A stretch of 64,000 nucleotides of DNA from Symbiodinium microadriaticum (taxonomy: Eukaryota; Sar; Dinophyceae; Suessiales; Symbiodiniaceae). Shown piece by piece: positions 10,666-22,405 of the stretch (position 1 is its first letter; every line of letters starts with the position of its first letter). The notes under the pieces are model-generated. The model saw only the letters and a list, made by a program, of their open reading frames with translations. It did not search any database and was not told the origin of the DNA. Location: positions 7,598-71,597 of the forward strand of contig LSRX01001320.1 in the NCBI GenBank assembly GCA_001939145.1. The letters run 5' to 3'. The translations under genes and the position numbers were made by a program.

Positions 10666-13600
10666 CCGCGCGCAGCCTGGAGGCTCTACATCAGTTTCGG
10701 CCCGAGGCTGAAGCAGGTGAAGTTGCGAGGAACCTTGGAGAGATTGTCTTTCAGGCCAGTTGCACTGATCGGTAGAGTGGAATAGGGCACAATGTCTATC
10801 AGCATTTGTGCGAGGCCAGCGCTGTATTCCTGGAATAAATCTGCACCTCCCTTAGCCAAGGTTTGTGGTGGTGGCAGCCTCTCATGTCCGTACTTCTTCC
10901 GGGCCTTTATAACGTAACGAACGACAGGGCTGGGCGATCTCAGGTATTCTGTTTCGTTTTGCCACAAGTTGTCTTCGCAAAACGTCGGCTTAACAGCGAA
11001 GCATGCAAAGAGCATGCCGAGCTAACCCCCTGTCGTGGGAAGGTGGAACATTGAATGGCGTCACGGATTGGATGCATGGCAGTGGATGTACTTGCTTTTT
11101 CCAGATCCTCTCTTCCGATCTGGAGTGTAGGTGGGAATTTGTGGACTCAGACTTCAACAGTGTTTGGGAAGCTGGGCCGGTGTGACAAAATCGCTTTGGG
11201 TGATTGTTTGCTTCGGCTGGAGATTGCGCGGCCAGCAGTGCTTGTGTCAGACTGTCGTGAGTAAGAGGCCAGACCTGTCGTTGTGTGCTTGCCGAGAGTT
11301 CCGAGTTTGAGAGTCGAGCCACGGTTCTTTAGTCTAGCTTCATGTTAGAAGCCTTTCGCGTGTTTCCATTTCTGGGTAGCACGACAAAAAGTACAGGACG
11401 CTCATCATCACCGACAGGCCATGAATCACAGAATGGACAGGGCAGTGCGACGGAAAGACCGACAGTACCATGAATTGTGTGCACGCACGGAACACAACAC
11501 TGCGGAACATTTGCAACAAATTTACGGCTGCAACTGCAACTATTGTGGCAGTTCGCGACGGGCAAGAGAGAAGACCCTGAGCAAATCCCCAAGTTGTCGG
11601 TGAAAGCCAAAGGATCAGTCCTGGCAGCACGTGAGCGGCACTTTTTCTTCTTGCTGATAGACCAGAGCTGGACACCAAACTGTCACTCGAATTGAAAATC
11701 TTTCTGCCGAAGCATGCTGCAGGGCCGCAGAACGCGGTTGCGGACGATTGCATCGGTAACTTCACTTGAACCTGCGTATGTGGTGTACACACCATGAGTT
11801 AAATGTTTGCCCCAACTTAATCATACGAACCGAGCCTCCTGCTCTTGTGCAAGGGTTTCTTGAAAAACGGTCCGGCGAGGGGTGTGTCAAAGGGATGATG
11901 TGCAGCTGACTTTGTGGACTGCCGCGCAGGACCATGTGAGAGAGAGAGAGAGAGATCGGCTACTACGAGTGTTTTGACCTTTGCATTCAGAGAGCAGGGG
12001 GGTTAAGGCTGACTTTGTTCGCACCTGGTACTGTAGCCGCAACTTGTCTTAGTCTGTGGGGGGGGGGGGACTGTGTCTTTACCTGGCTGTAGTTCTTGTG
12101 TTTACAAAAACGTGGCTGCCGGGGAAAAGGTTCAGGGAGGCTGTGGGAAGGTAAAGGCAGCGTCGCGCAAGGCTTCCGTTGGGGATCAGGTGGGGTGGCA
12201 GGTCAGGTTGGGATGTAGCAAAGTGTTTCTACAAAGCCGTGAGAGTGAAGCTTGACCGGGGCCAACCATGCCGGTTTGAGCTTCCGTACTGTGTTTAGGT
12301 GGTGCTGCAACAGTCTTACATGGCATGTCTACACACTAAACCCGAGCACTCCCGAGTAGCTGTTGCTGGAGAGACCGCGGATGACTCGGCTGGAGCTTCT
12401 GGTTGTCACGGTGTGGCTTTAAGAGGTGTGTTTTCCTGGCTTGGGTCTACAAGGCTCAGCCAGGCGAACGCGAAATTCTCTCACTCGGAAATGGCAAGGA
12501 TGCTTCGCCGAGCGTTGCGGAGGCCTCCGGGCCAGGGCTTTCTCGAGGGCCCACCCCAAGATCCGCGTAGCCGCGTAACCATGTTCACTCAAGTCGGGAA
12601 CTCACCCCCTGGCTTGCGCCTCCGGCCGATGCATCAAGCTTGTCCCCCCCCGCCCACGTTTGTCCTTTGCACCAAGACGATAGAGTCTTCCGATATAGAG
12701 CCATGGGCGGGGCGTGACTCCCCAACAGAAGCCTCCATGCATAGACATCCGTAGACGTTGCCGGTGCCCAGACCCAAGCCATCCTTCGGGGTGAGCAGCC
12801 TTCAATCCGATGTTTCAGAAAAGACGTTCCTTTTTTGGCAGCCTGCATGTCTGAGTAATCTCCATGGTGACAGAAGCCCTAAGCTACCGCGCGGAGGGGG
12901 CGTTTGCTACGACAGTGTGGTTTGCGTAGCCGGCGCACTGCCGGGGAAACCAAAACCAACTCAGAAGCGGTCCCGGGGAGCTGATCTGGGCTGTTTTGAA
13001 GCAGGGTGGCAAGTAATGCATCTGACGCGTGAAAAGCCGCGAGAATCCTGCCCCAAGACACAGGGCCAGCAGCTGAACCCGGGGCCGCTCGTGACACTCT
13101 GGACAGCCCAGCGGAGACGGACCCCACGCATGACGAGAGAGGCAGACCACCGCCGAGATCCATGAGAGGGAAAGTCACGACGGATGTCCAGCCTGGCTTC
13201 AAGACAGCCACCAATTCGCGCCGTGGCACTATACAACAAGGATGCCGTGTTGTCAGACGATCAGGGCAAGCTCGTCGTGCTCACGCGCGGCTATATAAGG
13301 AGCAGCTGCACCACATCCGCAACAACTACACGGCGAAAAAGGCGGTTGGCGAGCTCGAGATGGCACTGTCGATCCGTCGGAGTGGTTTTTCCAGGACGCT
13401 AGTACCTGAGTCGGCGCCGGTTTGGGTTTGTCCGGCGTGGAGTAGCTCTCCCCCAAGAGGATTGGGCTGCCAACCGTGCTGCGGACTCGTCCTGCGTATC
13501 CTGACCATGCAGGTCATGTGCCAACGGCATCGAATGGCCAGCAAGCGTTCCCGCGCCGGTTCCAGAGTCGGCGTGCATGAGCGTCAGAGGATGCCGAACA

Positions 13601-13870
13601 GATTCCGACGCCTTCCAATGTGCTTGCCCCCGAGCTGCAAGGGCCACCCACTGAATAGTGGATCTGGACGGCGATGGCGGTACGGTGGCTGATGTTGGCG
13701 TGGTGGCGGCACTGTGGCGGTGGTGTGCACACCAGGAGGGCTATAAGTAAACGTCGAGCCACCCCCGCGTTCGGCGCAAGGTACGGCGAAGGTGGAGGTA
13801 CTCCGAGAAGCTCCTTCGAGAGCTCACCGCCCGCCGAGCAGCGACTCGGTAGGGTGATAGGACCTTCGGT
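10664..13870. other. Non-coding region, no recognised gene
   Basis: No recognised domain or array apart from a (GA)n tract at 11938-11955 and a G10 run near 12060. Open frames at 12299-12754, 12758-13165 and 13162-13692 have no family signature. The part after about 13150 may be diverged 5' sequence of the retroelement that follows. Confidence 0.4.
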
Positions 13871-13879
13871 CGGCCGACT

Positions 13880-14690
13880 TTCAGGACGTGGACACCATCT
13901 CCGAGGCCCGCGCAGGCGAGCACTTCGCCGCCTCCTTTCCAGTCTGCCAAACCGACGAGAATTTTCGACCTCAAAGTGCGCCGTGCCGAGGCTGGAGACG
14001 GTCAGGCCACAACTCGACGATCAGAGTCAACGACGTTCCGACGCACCAATTTCATCCGCAGCTTCGTGGACCTAGCACGCCGGCTGGCATTGAACACCCG
14101 CCGCCTGGTGGTTTATGGCCACGACCTCCTCAACGCCTATAGATCCTATCGGCAGTGGCCAGTCCGCTGCCCAGCGCAGTGCGGCACCTTCTTGGCGACG
14201 AGACACGGCGTCACCTTCTTGTATACCATCTGTCCATGGACTTCGGCGAGACGGCGTCGGTCTGGAACTTTAACCGCGCCGCCGACGCATTGCAGCAGCT
14301 ACTTCGGGGGCTGCTCCTCGCGGCGATCGGCCACTATGTCGACGACTTCATTAATGGCATCGACGACGAGCGAGATCTTGGGAACTTCAGCCGCCGACAG
14401 CTTCCAGGAGCTCTTTGCCGCCCTCGGCTCATGACGAAGGCATCCAAGGCTCAACCGCCGGCAGCCGAGCACATCGTCCAAGCTGTTACCCTTCACATCG
14501 AGTCGAGTCGAGAAGATTCTCACGCTGATCCGCCGTGCTCTGGAGGAGAACAGCCTCATGCCCGATGACGCGGCGAAGCTGGCGGGCGGTCTTCGGCGCA
14601 GTGGCGAGAGCCGCCACCAAGGCGATTTACGCCAGAGCGGCGGACACGGCAGCATGGACCGACGATCACTGAATCACTTCTCGCCGGGTC
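13880..14690 (+). pseudogene. Decayed reverse transcriptase, DIRS-like or related non-Copia retroelement
   Basis: Reverse-transcriptase blocks follow in order but across several frames. The first is SFVDLARRLALN then DLLNAYR and QWPVRCPAQCGTFLAT, which is motif A with its Asp (about 14060-14215). The second is SVWNFNRAADALQQLL, then HYVDDF, the catalytic YVDD at 14335-14346. The third is LMTKASKAQPPAAEHIVQ followed by VEKILTLIRRALEENS and a DDAAKLAG stretch (to about 14590), with AATKAIYARAADTAAW near 14610-14660. At least four frame changes and a small duplication within NAYRSYRQW show it is dead. No LTR, integrase or tyrosine recombinase was found nearby. The order and the QPP..H..Q block suggest DIRS-type RT, but that is a family-level guess. 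Confidence 0.65.
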
Positions 14691-15743
14691 TGGCAGCCGC
14701 CCTCCGACCTCTGGTCCAGATCCTCCCGACGGTCAAGCCACGGTTCGTGCTTTCACGGCGAGCACATGGAGATGGCTCAGAGGGCCGCAAAAGGGAGGAG
14801 GAACAAGACAGGTATGAGGAATTCGACGGTCGGCTTTTTTGGACCCGCATAAAAACATGTTCTGACATCTCTCATAATGGAACTATGTGAAAAGGTCATT
14901 TTATCATACATTCTATAGTACAATCATATCAAGCCAGGCCCCAAAAAACATGTCAAATTGCCAGGCGAAAGTCTTAGTACTTAATGCATGAGTGGTTGGT
15001 CTTGTTTCACAGAAATTGTTGATAGTAACTTCGCGTATGGCTATATTGTTTTTTGCGACAATATTGATGGAAATGTATGCAATCACGTGAGCAAGAAACT
15101 GCAAGCAATGATACATTAAAAACATTGCCCGGCAGCACTCACTCCTTACAGCAAATATTGCTGGTAGGAGGCAGTCAGGGCCGCGGTTGATTTTTTCAGC
15201 AGTGTGTTCGAAATTCGGTGATTCGGGAGATTCTTACTCCTCACAGCCCCGCGAGGGCTGGCAGGAGGCAGAATTATCGAAGGTTCACATGATGTGTACA
15301 CAATCCTCACAGCAAAATTCAGTTGCTGGCAGGATCTCTAAGAAAGGGGGCGTGAACACCAGCATCTGAGTGCTGTGTTTGAACTGGAACGGCTTTCTTT
15401 CTAGATGTATGCTGCAGAGGCAACATCTGAAGGCTAGCATTTGCGATGTGGTGTTTCCCTTGGCAGTCTCAGCGAGTGCTATACCCAGTCTTGTGTTGGC
15501 ATGTGTTGTTACGATTGCATGGTGTTTAGCTGCAGCCGTTTCCAAGAAGCTCGAAAGCTATCTTTGCCACAGCCTTCCCCAAGCTTTGTCTTCATGGCTT
15601 TGTGGTGGTATGCTATGCTTTTGATGTGCCTGCAGGACAGTTTTTTGTGAGTAAGTGTGATACAATGCTGTGGTTGGGAGGCTGAAACGTAGTAGCAGCA
15701 GGTAGAGGATTTTGAGTGGTTTTGTTGTTTGCTGCTTGAGCAG
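14691..15743. other. Intergenic, AT-richer, possible upstream introns
   Basis: No recognised gene. The 3' end contains an acceptor-like TTGAGCAG/GAG at 15743-15744, so upstream exons of the following gene may lie here, but I could not identify them. Confidence 0.35.
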
Positions 15744-17230
15744 GAGGTGATGATCTGCAGCGGTGCGAATGATGGCGGGGAGCCAAAGAGCGACCCTCCG
15801 GAGAAGAAGTCCGACAAGGACCAGGAGGACAAGAATGAGAAGAAAGATGAGCCGCCAGCAGGACCAAGTTTTGAAAGCACTCATTTGTAGGGGTTTTTTT
15901 TTTTGAGTGGCAGGACCCGCAACTGGTTCCCAGCCGCAGTGGGCGAGCGTGCCGGGCTTTCCAGGGTGGCAAATCATGGGACAAGCCGGCCCTCCGACGA
16001 ACCCCCAGAATCAGTTTCCTCCGCCGTTTCCTACGAGCCAGATGCCGGGCCCCCAGCAGATGCAGATGCCGCCGTTTCCTGCGACGAACCAGATGGCGGG
16101 CCCCCAGATGCAGATGCCAGCAGCAACTGCTACTTCCTTGCAGTATACGTTTCTGTTTTTCTTGCAGTGTAGGACTAGGAAGGTCCTTGGCTGCCAGAGA
16201 AACTTTACTAAAGATATAAACTGTCAAGCAAGGTAGCCAGTGGCAGTGGCGGCCCTGGCCCTGACCCTCAGCTGCTGTGGATGACAATGATGACCTCATT
16301 GATCGAGATTGTCAAGGGACAGCACAGCCAGAGCGGCTCAGCTGGGCCCTCTACACCTGCTGCACTGCCGCCTCAGCAGCAGGCTTCCTCTTCCTCCGAT
16401 GAGACCTTGAAGATCTTGCAAGAGGAAAACAGGCAGCTGCAGCTGAGGTTTGACAACATGAGAGCGGAGCAGGAGAAAATGCTAGCTCAGCAAAGAGCTC
16501 GCAACTCAGCCAAGCGGGATCGGGTCCGCTCGCTGCTGGAGATTCTGGCTGAAGAAGATGAAGCGGCGGACGAGGCCGAGCAGGACGTCCAGATGGTGGA
16601 GCCGGCGGAGGAAGAGGAGCAGGAAGAAGAGTGGCCTGATCTTAGCTTTGCTCCGGCGGCCAAGAAAGCCAAAAAAGATCAAGGCGAGCCTTCGGCGGAC
16701 GGAGGAAGCGGAAGACCTTCTGCTGGTGATGATGGCACTGGTCCTGGTTTTGAAATAGACCTTCGCCAGTGCCGGGTGTGCGGTCAGTTTGCGTACACCA
16801 GGAAGAACATGTGCCTCAACACCCAATGCGAGACTTGGCCTGCTTAGCAGTTCAGTGTTTTGGAAGTTTTAATTTGGCGGGTGTTAGTTTTAATTGCCTC
16901 AGTGAGGAGCTCTGGGATCCTTGGACTACACCGGTCAAGACGAGTCCTCAGCCTCCTCTCACCAAAAGGCAGGCCTGGTTCAAACAGCTGAGAGAGAACA
17001 AGGCCTGGCAGAAGGAGCAGAAAAAAAAGACGAAGGGCAAGGCCAAGGAGAAGAAGGGCAAGGACAAGGACAAGGAGCAGGCGGAGCAGGACTGGTGGAG
17101 CTCGACCGATGGTCCGGACCACAAGAAATGGAGTGATTGGCAAGACTGGGCCGATGGCAGCGGTTCGGCAGGGGCGGCACCCTGGAACGATGGGGCGAAC
17201 AGTGCTCCGGCTAGTGCAGCTGTGAAATAG
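15744..17230 (+). CDS. P/Q/M-rich coiled-coil protein with CxxC zinc ribbon (spliced)
   Basis: Four coding blocks are joined by small introns. Block 1 (first ATG at 15750) is highly charged (PPEKKSDKDQEDKNEKKDE). Block 2 (from 15914) is Pro/Gln/Met-rich with repeated MPGPQQMQMPPFP-like units. Block 3 (to 16829) has a Gln/Glu coiled coil (near 16400-16520), an acidic stretch and a Cys pair motif C-R-V-C-G...C-L-N-T-Q-C typical of a small zinc ribbon. Block 4 (16907-17230) is Lys-rich and then Trp-rich (WSDWQDWADGSG), ending in TAG. Intron 1 is 15862-15913 (GA donor) and intron 3 is 16830-16906 (GA donor). In both the first bases of the intron repeat at the start of the next exon. Intron 2 lies roughly at 16120-16235 with unfixed edges. 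An acceptor just before 15744 suggests the real start may be upstream. No function is assigned. Zinc-ribbon plus basic tail would suit nucleic-acid binding. Confidence 0.6.
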
Positions 17231-17817
17231 ATGTCACAGTGTACACAGCGGCACCTGAAGCCAATGGACATTGATTTTGTGCAAGGAAAAGACGTGCCTC
17301 GGTCCTTCTGGTGCTTGCTGTTGCTAGGAGTCCTGTCGTGTGCAGAGTCAGCAGGGCACAAGAAGATGCAGGTAGCTAACAGCCCAGGTGTAGGGCCAGT
17401 AATTTTGTCAGATGGCCCTGAACCTCGCTGGCAGCATGGTTTTGGAATCGAAGTTGCATTGCAGACAGGGGATTTGTGTTTGTTTTGTTTATGCAGTGAC
17501 ACTTCCCAGTTGTTTGCAGGTGCATGTGGTGTTGATCTGCAGTCCTTTCTCATGTTTGTTGACAGGCAGCAGAACTCGTGGCATTCAGCATGTCAGCAGA
17601 GGAATCCACTTCCTCTTGCTTTGTGCCAGATGCAAGCAATGTCGTGTGCCTCCGTACACGTGGTGGCGAGGCCCGGTTCTATCTCCGAATCCCAAACATT
17701 GCAGCTGCAGTGGTTGTTTCTTGCTTTTTATCATGTTGTGTTGTTTTGTGCTGCTCAGGTGCTCGCAGAAAGTCTCTGAGGTGCAGCTGTGAGACCACAG
17801 GTGCTGTCGCCTGTGAT
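17231..17817. other. Spacer after the zinc-ribbon gene
   Basis: No supported gene. Open frames of 126-182 codons here have no family signature and are probably 3' UTR or spacer. Confidence 0.4.
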
Positions 17818-17997
17818 CCTAAACCCAGGCCCTAAACCCTAAGCCCTAAACCCTCAACCCTAAACCCTAAACCCTAAAGCCTAAACCCTAAACCCTAAAC
17901 CCTAAACCCTAAACCCTGAAGCCTGAACCCTAAACCCTAAACCCATAACCCATAACCCATAACCCATAACCCATAAACCCATAAACCGTAACCAAAG
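17818..17997 (-). repeat. Interstitial telomere-like array (CCCTAAA)n with (CCCATAA)n
   Basis: Roughly 17 CCCTAAA units, some changed to CCTGAAG or CCTCAAC, are followed by a homogeneous run of CCCATAA units at about 17941-17980. On the - strand this reads TTTAGGG, the plant-type telomere repeat also used by dinoflagellates. It lies internally between two genes, so it is not a chromosome end. Confidence 0.9.
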
Positions 17998-18333
17998 CCG
18001 GGTCTGCCTCCAACTTTCTTTTGCCCAAGGCAAAAGAAGCTTGCGCATCTTCAAGGCCAGATGCATGCTGGGCAGAGTTGGAGTTTTGAATTAGCTTGTA
18101 CATTTTGGTATGTCTGCAATGCAGTCCAATTTGTTTGGCGTCATTTGCATGTCTAGCAGAAAAAAGGGGGCCGGACTAATTGTAACATGGAAGCTTCGCG
18201 TGCAGCCTAGACGTCAAGTGCGTGCTCGGCATGGCAGCTTCCAGGCAAATCATGCACTACTTTTGTCTCGAGTCGGGGATTCTAGCCTAGTGTCAGCAGA
18301 CCTGTCTCGTTGGCTCGTGTCAGCACCCGAGCC

Positions 18334-21111
18334 ATGCCTGCTCGCAAAGGAGAGAAGGCCAAGGGCAAAACCTTTCAGCCCGGCCGTCGAGTTTGCGGCA
18401 AGCAGTCCTTGGGTGGCCGCTTGGTGAAGACCCTCCAGAAGACCAAGCAGCGGGAGGATAAAAAGCAGGACAAGAAGGAGGCCAGGGTGTCCGGACAGTT
18501 CGCGAAGTGCATGAGCACCTACTACGAAAGGACACTCAAGGAAGAGAGGGACTTTGTGTTTGCCAAGTTGGCCGAGCACGACTCGTGGATGCCAAAACTG
18601 GCAGCCATGTTTCGCAGCGGTGCCTTGGAGAAGCTACTCTCCATGGAGGCGGAGCAATCCAAGCAGTTGGCCGACCAGGAGCTCGCCAACGAGAACGGTG
18701 AGGACCTCGGCTTCCGCGTGAAGGGCAGGGTGACGAAGCTGTTGAAGTTGCCCAAGGACACCAAGGTGAGGTTGCTGGAGGACTGGTTTGAGAGGGACTC
18801 CTTCCCGGAGAACGACGAGGACGTCAACGTGGAGTGGTTGAACCTCGTGCTCAGCTTTGTCCTGCACGTGTCGGCCAAAACGAAAGTGCCGCCAGTCCCC
18901 AACCACCGCTTTGAGAACGTCCTGAGCAAGCAGTTTAAGTTGCGAGCCCAGTTCCTCCAGGAGAAGACAGGCTTCCTGCGATTGGCTGCCGCCAACGGCA
19001 AGGTCGTTCAAAAGCTCCAGTACGGAGACAGGAGCAGGCTTCGGTTCTACTTCTTGGACAACACGGAGGTCAGTCAGGAACTCGTGTGCGGGTTCCTGGG
19101 CAAGAAGGTGCCTTTGCCAAAGCTGCACGAAGGCCAGTGGCTCCTGTCCTCGGAGCACGACTACGAGGCTTGCGTTCACAGCTCCACCAACGATGCCATG
19201 AGCCTGGTCTGTGCAAGTTTCTTTGACAAGGAGCTGAAGGACTTGAACCCCGACGACACGTGGAAATATGACGAAGCAGCAGCAGCAGAACCAGGGAGCT
19301 CGCAGATNCCCGGCATCTGTGCAGGCCTGCTGTTTTACGAGGACACGGCAAAGCAGCAAGAGACCCGATCCTTGCTGCGAACCATCGACCAGGTCGTCCT
19401 GGCTTGCGAGGAAAGGGGAAGCCTAGCAGCCAAAGAGTTGCTGCAAGGCCAGGGTTGCAACAGCCCCCTCATGAGATGGCTGAGACACAGGTTCCGAGAA
19501 GAAGCCCCAGACTTCTCGACAACACCAGCTTGTGTAGGCAGGTGCATCTACGAAATCTTCGGTGGTTTACTGAACACGAAACTGGTCGAGGACCTCAATA
19601 AATTGCAGCGAGAACATGAGTGCCGTGACACGAACAGACAGGAAGTGAGTCCAAGCCTCAGCTGGAGAGCAGGCACCCAGCACAACCTCCTGGGAACCTA
19701 CGACAGACAGGAGCTCAAGGTGTCTTGCCTCACCAACATGCCCCGTGACTACGAGTCGGATGCCTTCTACAACCGCAACATCGTCAAGAATGAGACGGCG
19801 GAGCACAAGAAGCTTCAGCACGACCTCAAGAAGGTCACAGGGCCAGCTACCTGGTACATCTGCACACCAGAGTCACAGCAACAGACGTTTGCGAACTTGG
19901 CCCTCCTCACAGAGATCGGCGATGAATACCACAAGGTCGAGACCGCATGGCATGCCTCCCTTCTTCCAGAGCACCAGGTGGTGACGAAGTCTAGCCAGGC
20001 AAGCACCTCGGCAGCTAAGTACTACTTCGTGGTTCGCAGCTATCGCAATGCAGCTTTGGCCTGGGAGATGTCATGCGTGAACAGGAAGAAGCCCAAGGAG
20101 AAAGAGTTTACCTTTAAGAAGGTGAGAAAGCTGGAATGGCTCTTCCTCTTCAACAAGGACGACTACTTGGTGCACAGGTTGACAGCACATTCCCCCAGCA
20201 GGGTTTGGATGCTGAATGAGAAGCAGACGGGTGCTGGTTGCAGCCTCTCGAGCAGCATGGAGCCGAAAACCCTGGAGCAGCACCACACAAAGCACGGATT
20301 CTCAGGAATCCCGGAAGACGTCCTCAAGAAGATGTGCAATGAATGGGAAGTCGGCGTGGCCACCGTCCCCAAAGGCGTCTCAGAGCAGCAGGCCCTGCAG
20401 ACTGCCTTGACTTTGCATCACGACCCAGCAACAACCGCCGAAGAGGTCCTGGCCAAAGTCTTCGACAACTCGGGAGCTCTTGAGGGCGAGTGCAGCGACG
20501 AGATCCTCGAAGAGGTCCAGCAGATCATGGAGGACTCTGTCATTCAGCAAGATCGAGACAAGATTTTGAGCATTCTGAAGAAGAGCGATCAAGCGAAGCA
20601 AAACAGGCAGAAGTCAGTGGAGAGCCTCACTGCGTACTTTGAGGAGACAGTCAAAGTCCTGCCACCAGCGAAAGCTGCTGAGAGGAAGAAGAGCTTGACA
20701 AAGAAACCGACAAAAAAAGAGGCAGCACCTGTGCCCAAGGACAAAAAGGCGGAAGCCAGCAGCAGCCAGAAGAAGACCCAGGACAGGTCCATGGATCCCC
20801 CATGCGAGCCCGGAAGCTCCTACGACAACAGGCATTACCAGAAATTGAACGAGGACATTGACGAGTACCTCAGAAAAGGGAAGCCTGAGAACATGCACAT
20901 TCTCACAGATCCGAAAAACGGACGATGGCGATTGACGTGGAAGAGTGCAGAGGCCACGGAACAGCGGAGTGTCTCCTGGACCAACGTGGGGGCCAAGCTT
21001 GCCGGCGAGGAGGTTTTGAAACAAGGCTGGGATTGGAGCAGAACTTACTTAGGTCAAGACATGCCTCCAGAAGCAAAGCGATGGCTGGAGATGATCCGGA
21101 ATCATTCTTGA
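18334..21111 (+). CDS. Hypothetical 925-residue intronless protein, Lys/Glu-rich
   Basis: A single open frame runs from ATG 18334 to TGA 21111. Upstream in-frame codons are only a TTG-initiated extension, so this ATG is preferred. The N-terminus is strongly basic (MPARKGEKAKGKTFQ). The middle is mixed alpha-helical in character with scattered Cys and Trp. Residues around 700-790 are acidic then coiled-coil-like, followed by a Lys/Ala/Pro linker. The last ~75 residues form a compact basic and aromatic segment (RWRLTWKSAE, RTYLGQDMPPEAKRW). No signal peptide, membrane span or enzyme motif was recognised. One N at 19308 leaves one codon unknown but the frame holds. TTGGCTC, a fragment of the spliced leader, lies 18 nt before the ATG. 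The length and clean frame make it a real gene. Function is unknown, and a multicopy or mobile origin cannot be excluded. Confidence 0.75.
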   Translation: MPARKGEKAKGKTFQPGRRVCGKQSLGGRLVKTLQKTKQREDKKQDKKEARVSGQFAKCMSTYYERTLKEERDFVFAKLAEHDSWMPKLAAMFRSGALEKLLSMEAEQSKQLADQELANENGEDLGFRVKGRVTKLLKLPKDTKVRLLEDWFERDSFPENDEDVNVEWLNLVLSFVLHVSAKTKVPPVPNHRFENVLSKQFKLRAQFLQEKTGFLRLAAANGKVVQKLQYGDRSRLRFYFLDNTEVSQELVCGFLGKKVPLPKLHEGQWLLSSEHDYEACVHSSTNDAMSLVCASFFDKELKDLNPDDTWKYDEAAAAEPGSSQXPGICAGLLFYEDTAKQQETRSLLRTIDQVVLACEERGSLAAKELLQGQGCNSPLMRWLRHRFREEAPDFSTTPACVGRCIYEIFGGLLNTKLVEDLNKLQREHECRDTNRQEVSPSLSWRAGTQHNLLGTYDRQELKVSCLTNMPRDYESDAFYNRNIVKNETAEHKKLQHDLKKVTGPATWYICTPESQQQTFANLALLTEIGDEYHKVETAWHASLLPEHQVVTKSSQASTSAAKYYFVVRSYRNAALAWEMSCVNRKKPKEKEFTFKKVRKLEWLFLFNKDDYLVHRLTAHSPSRVWMLNEKQTGAGCSLSSSMEPKTLEQHHTKHGFSGIPEDVLKKMCNEWEVGVATVPKGVSEQQALQTALTLHHDPATTAEEVLAKVFDNSGALEGECSDEILEEVQQIMEDSVIQQDRDKILSILKKSDQAKQNRQKSVESLTAYFEETVKVLPPAKAAERKKSLTKKPTKKEAAPVPKDKKAEASSSQKKTQDRSMDPPCEPGSSYDNRHYQKLNEDIDEYLRKGKPENMHILTDPKNGRWRLTWKSAEATEQRSVSWTNVGAKLAGEEVLKQGWDWSRTYLGQDMPPEAKRWLEMIRNHS

Positions 21112-22284
21112 AGGCCTGTCTTTTTCTTGTTTTTCCTTGAGGGGGGGGGGAGGGGGTGGTCCTGTGATACATGATAAACACTAATGCGAGATCCCTTGCA
21201 GGTGTGCTCGAGTTGACGAAGATCGCCCTCCACACACACTTTCGATCTGACATCTGCTGAGATCAAAGATGTCCGAAGATGGAAGATGCTGACAGCCACC
21301 AAGGCAGTTGAGATGCTGAGTGGACTACGGTCTTCGTTGACTAATCAGTCGCTCGCCTCTGTTGCGGGTCTGAAGAAGTGAATGTGAAGAGGACAGGAAA
21401 CATTGCAATCATTAGTAGACGATTGACAGAAGCAGGACTAGAGTGAATACTCAGAAGTTTGTTGAAGAGTTTTGGTGTCCAGTGGCTAGCAGCCTAGGTA
21501 AATGTGTTCAGTCTTTCCCAAAGGAATAGACACGTTCTCCATTCAGAAGGTCCACCCTGAGCAAACTCCAGTTTCACGGGACATTGCACACCTGCTGGAA
21601 GCAAATCATGAAGGAAGAAGACTACTGCATGTGCATGTCAACACTTGTGCAGCAAAGCATGAAGCCTCGTTTTGAACTTTGTGTTTGCTTTGTCGGCTCA
21701 AGCTCAGGGCACGTGTATGGTAAGGAAGAAACCACCGGACACAGTTTTTGCCCTTGCAAGATGGTTGCAGAGGACATCTTGCTGCATACCTGCAGGATTT
21801 CTTAGAAATCTTCGGCTTTCAGGATGGCTCAACATCACGGTCAGGATCGCCACGTTACGAGTGGCGTTGGTGCTGGAAATACGTGTGGATCAGAGATAGA
21901 CAGCGACTGTGATGCATTGTATTTTAGAATTGCACGTGCATGAAATCTGTGATTAAACCAAGGATCTGGTACTGGATTTGGTGGCGACACCGGACATCCT
22001 CCTGAAGACCACTGATCCGAGCTAGCAGCTAGCAACACGGATGCTCGAGCAACCTTAATTCGACTGTTTCCGTGGGGCAACCCCTCGGACTCCATGAGAG
22101 AATCTGCACATGAGCAGAAAAGGAAGCTACTAGATCGCTAGTGCTTGGACCGCAAGGGTAGATTGTACTGTTGCATGCTTGCAGGATGTCTTAGAGTATG
22201 CTCACAGTCTATAGCTCTGAACAGTTGAAGCTGCTGTTGGCCTGCAGCTCCGAGTCATGCATTTCATCTCTGAATAACCTGCAG

Positions 22285-22405
22285 GCCTGTCCTTTGTTTA
22301 AATTTGCTCTTTATTTAAAATTTGCTCTAAGCGCAAATTTAAAAAACCACTTTGTTTTGTCCTTTTGGAATTTGTCCTTTTCGTTTGGAATTTGTGCTTT
22401 TGACT
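22285..22405 (+). repeat. AT-rich degenerate repeat with AAATTTGCTC and TTTGGAATTTG units
   Basis: AAATTTGCTC occurs twice, followed by its near inverted form GCGCAAATTTAAA. Then TTTTGGAATTTGTCC is followed by a second TTTGGAATTTGTGC about 20 nt later. It is a local tandem and inverted structure in otherwise GC-balanced DNA. Confidence 0.55.

Noticed and set aside
10458-10785. Two overlapping + frames rich in Ser, Leu and Arg
   Set aside because: They are translations of the (CTCGCT)n/(TC)n microsatellite.
15613-16299. Long - strand frame of 228 codons
   Set aside because: It is antisense to the spliced + strand gene and is His/Arg/Pro-rich with no domain.
18634-19359. Long - strand frame of 241 codons
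   Set aside because: Shadow of the 925-residue + strand gene, caused by its codon bias.
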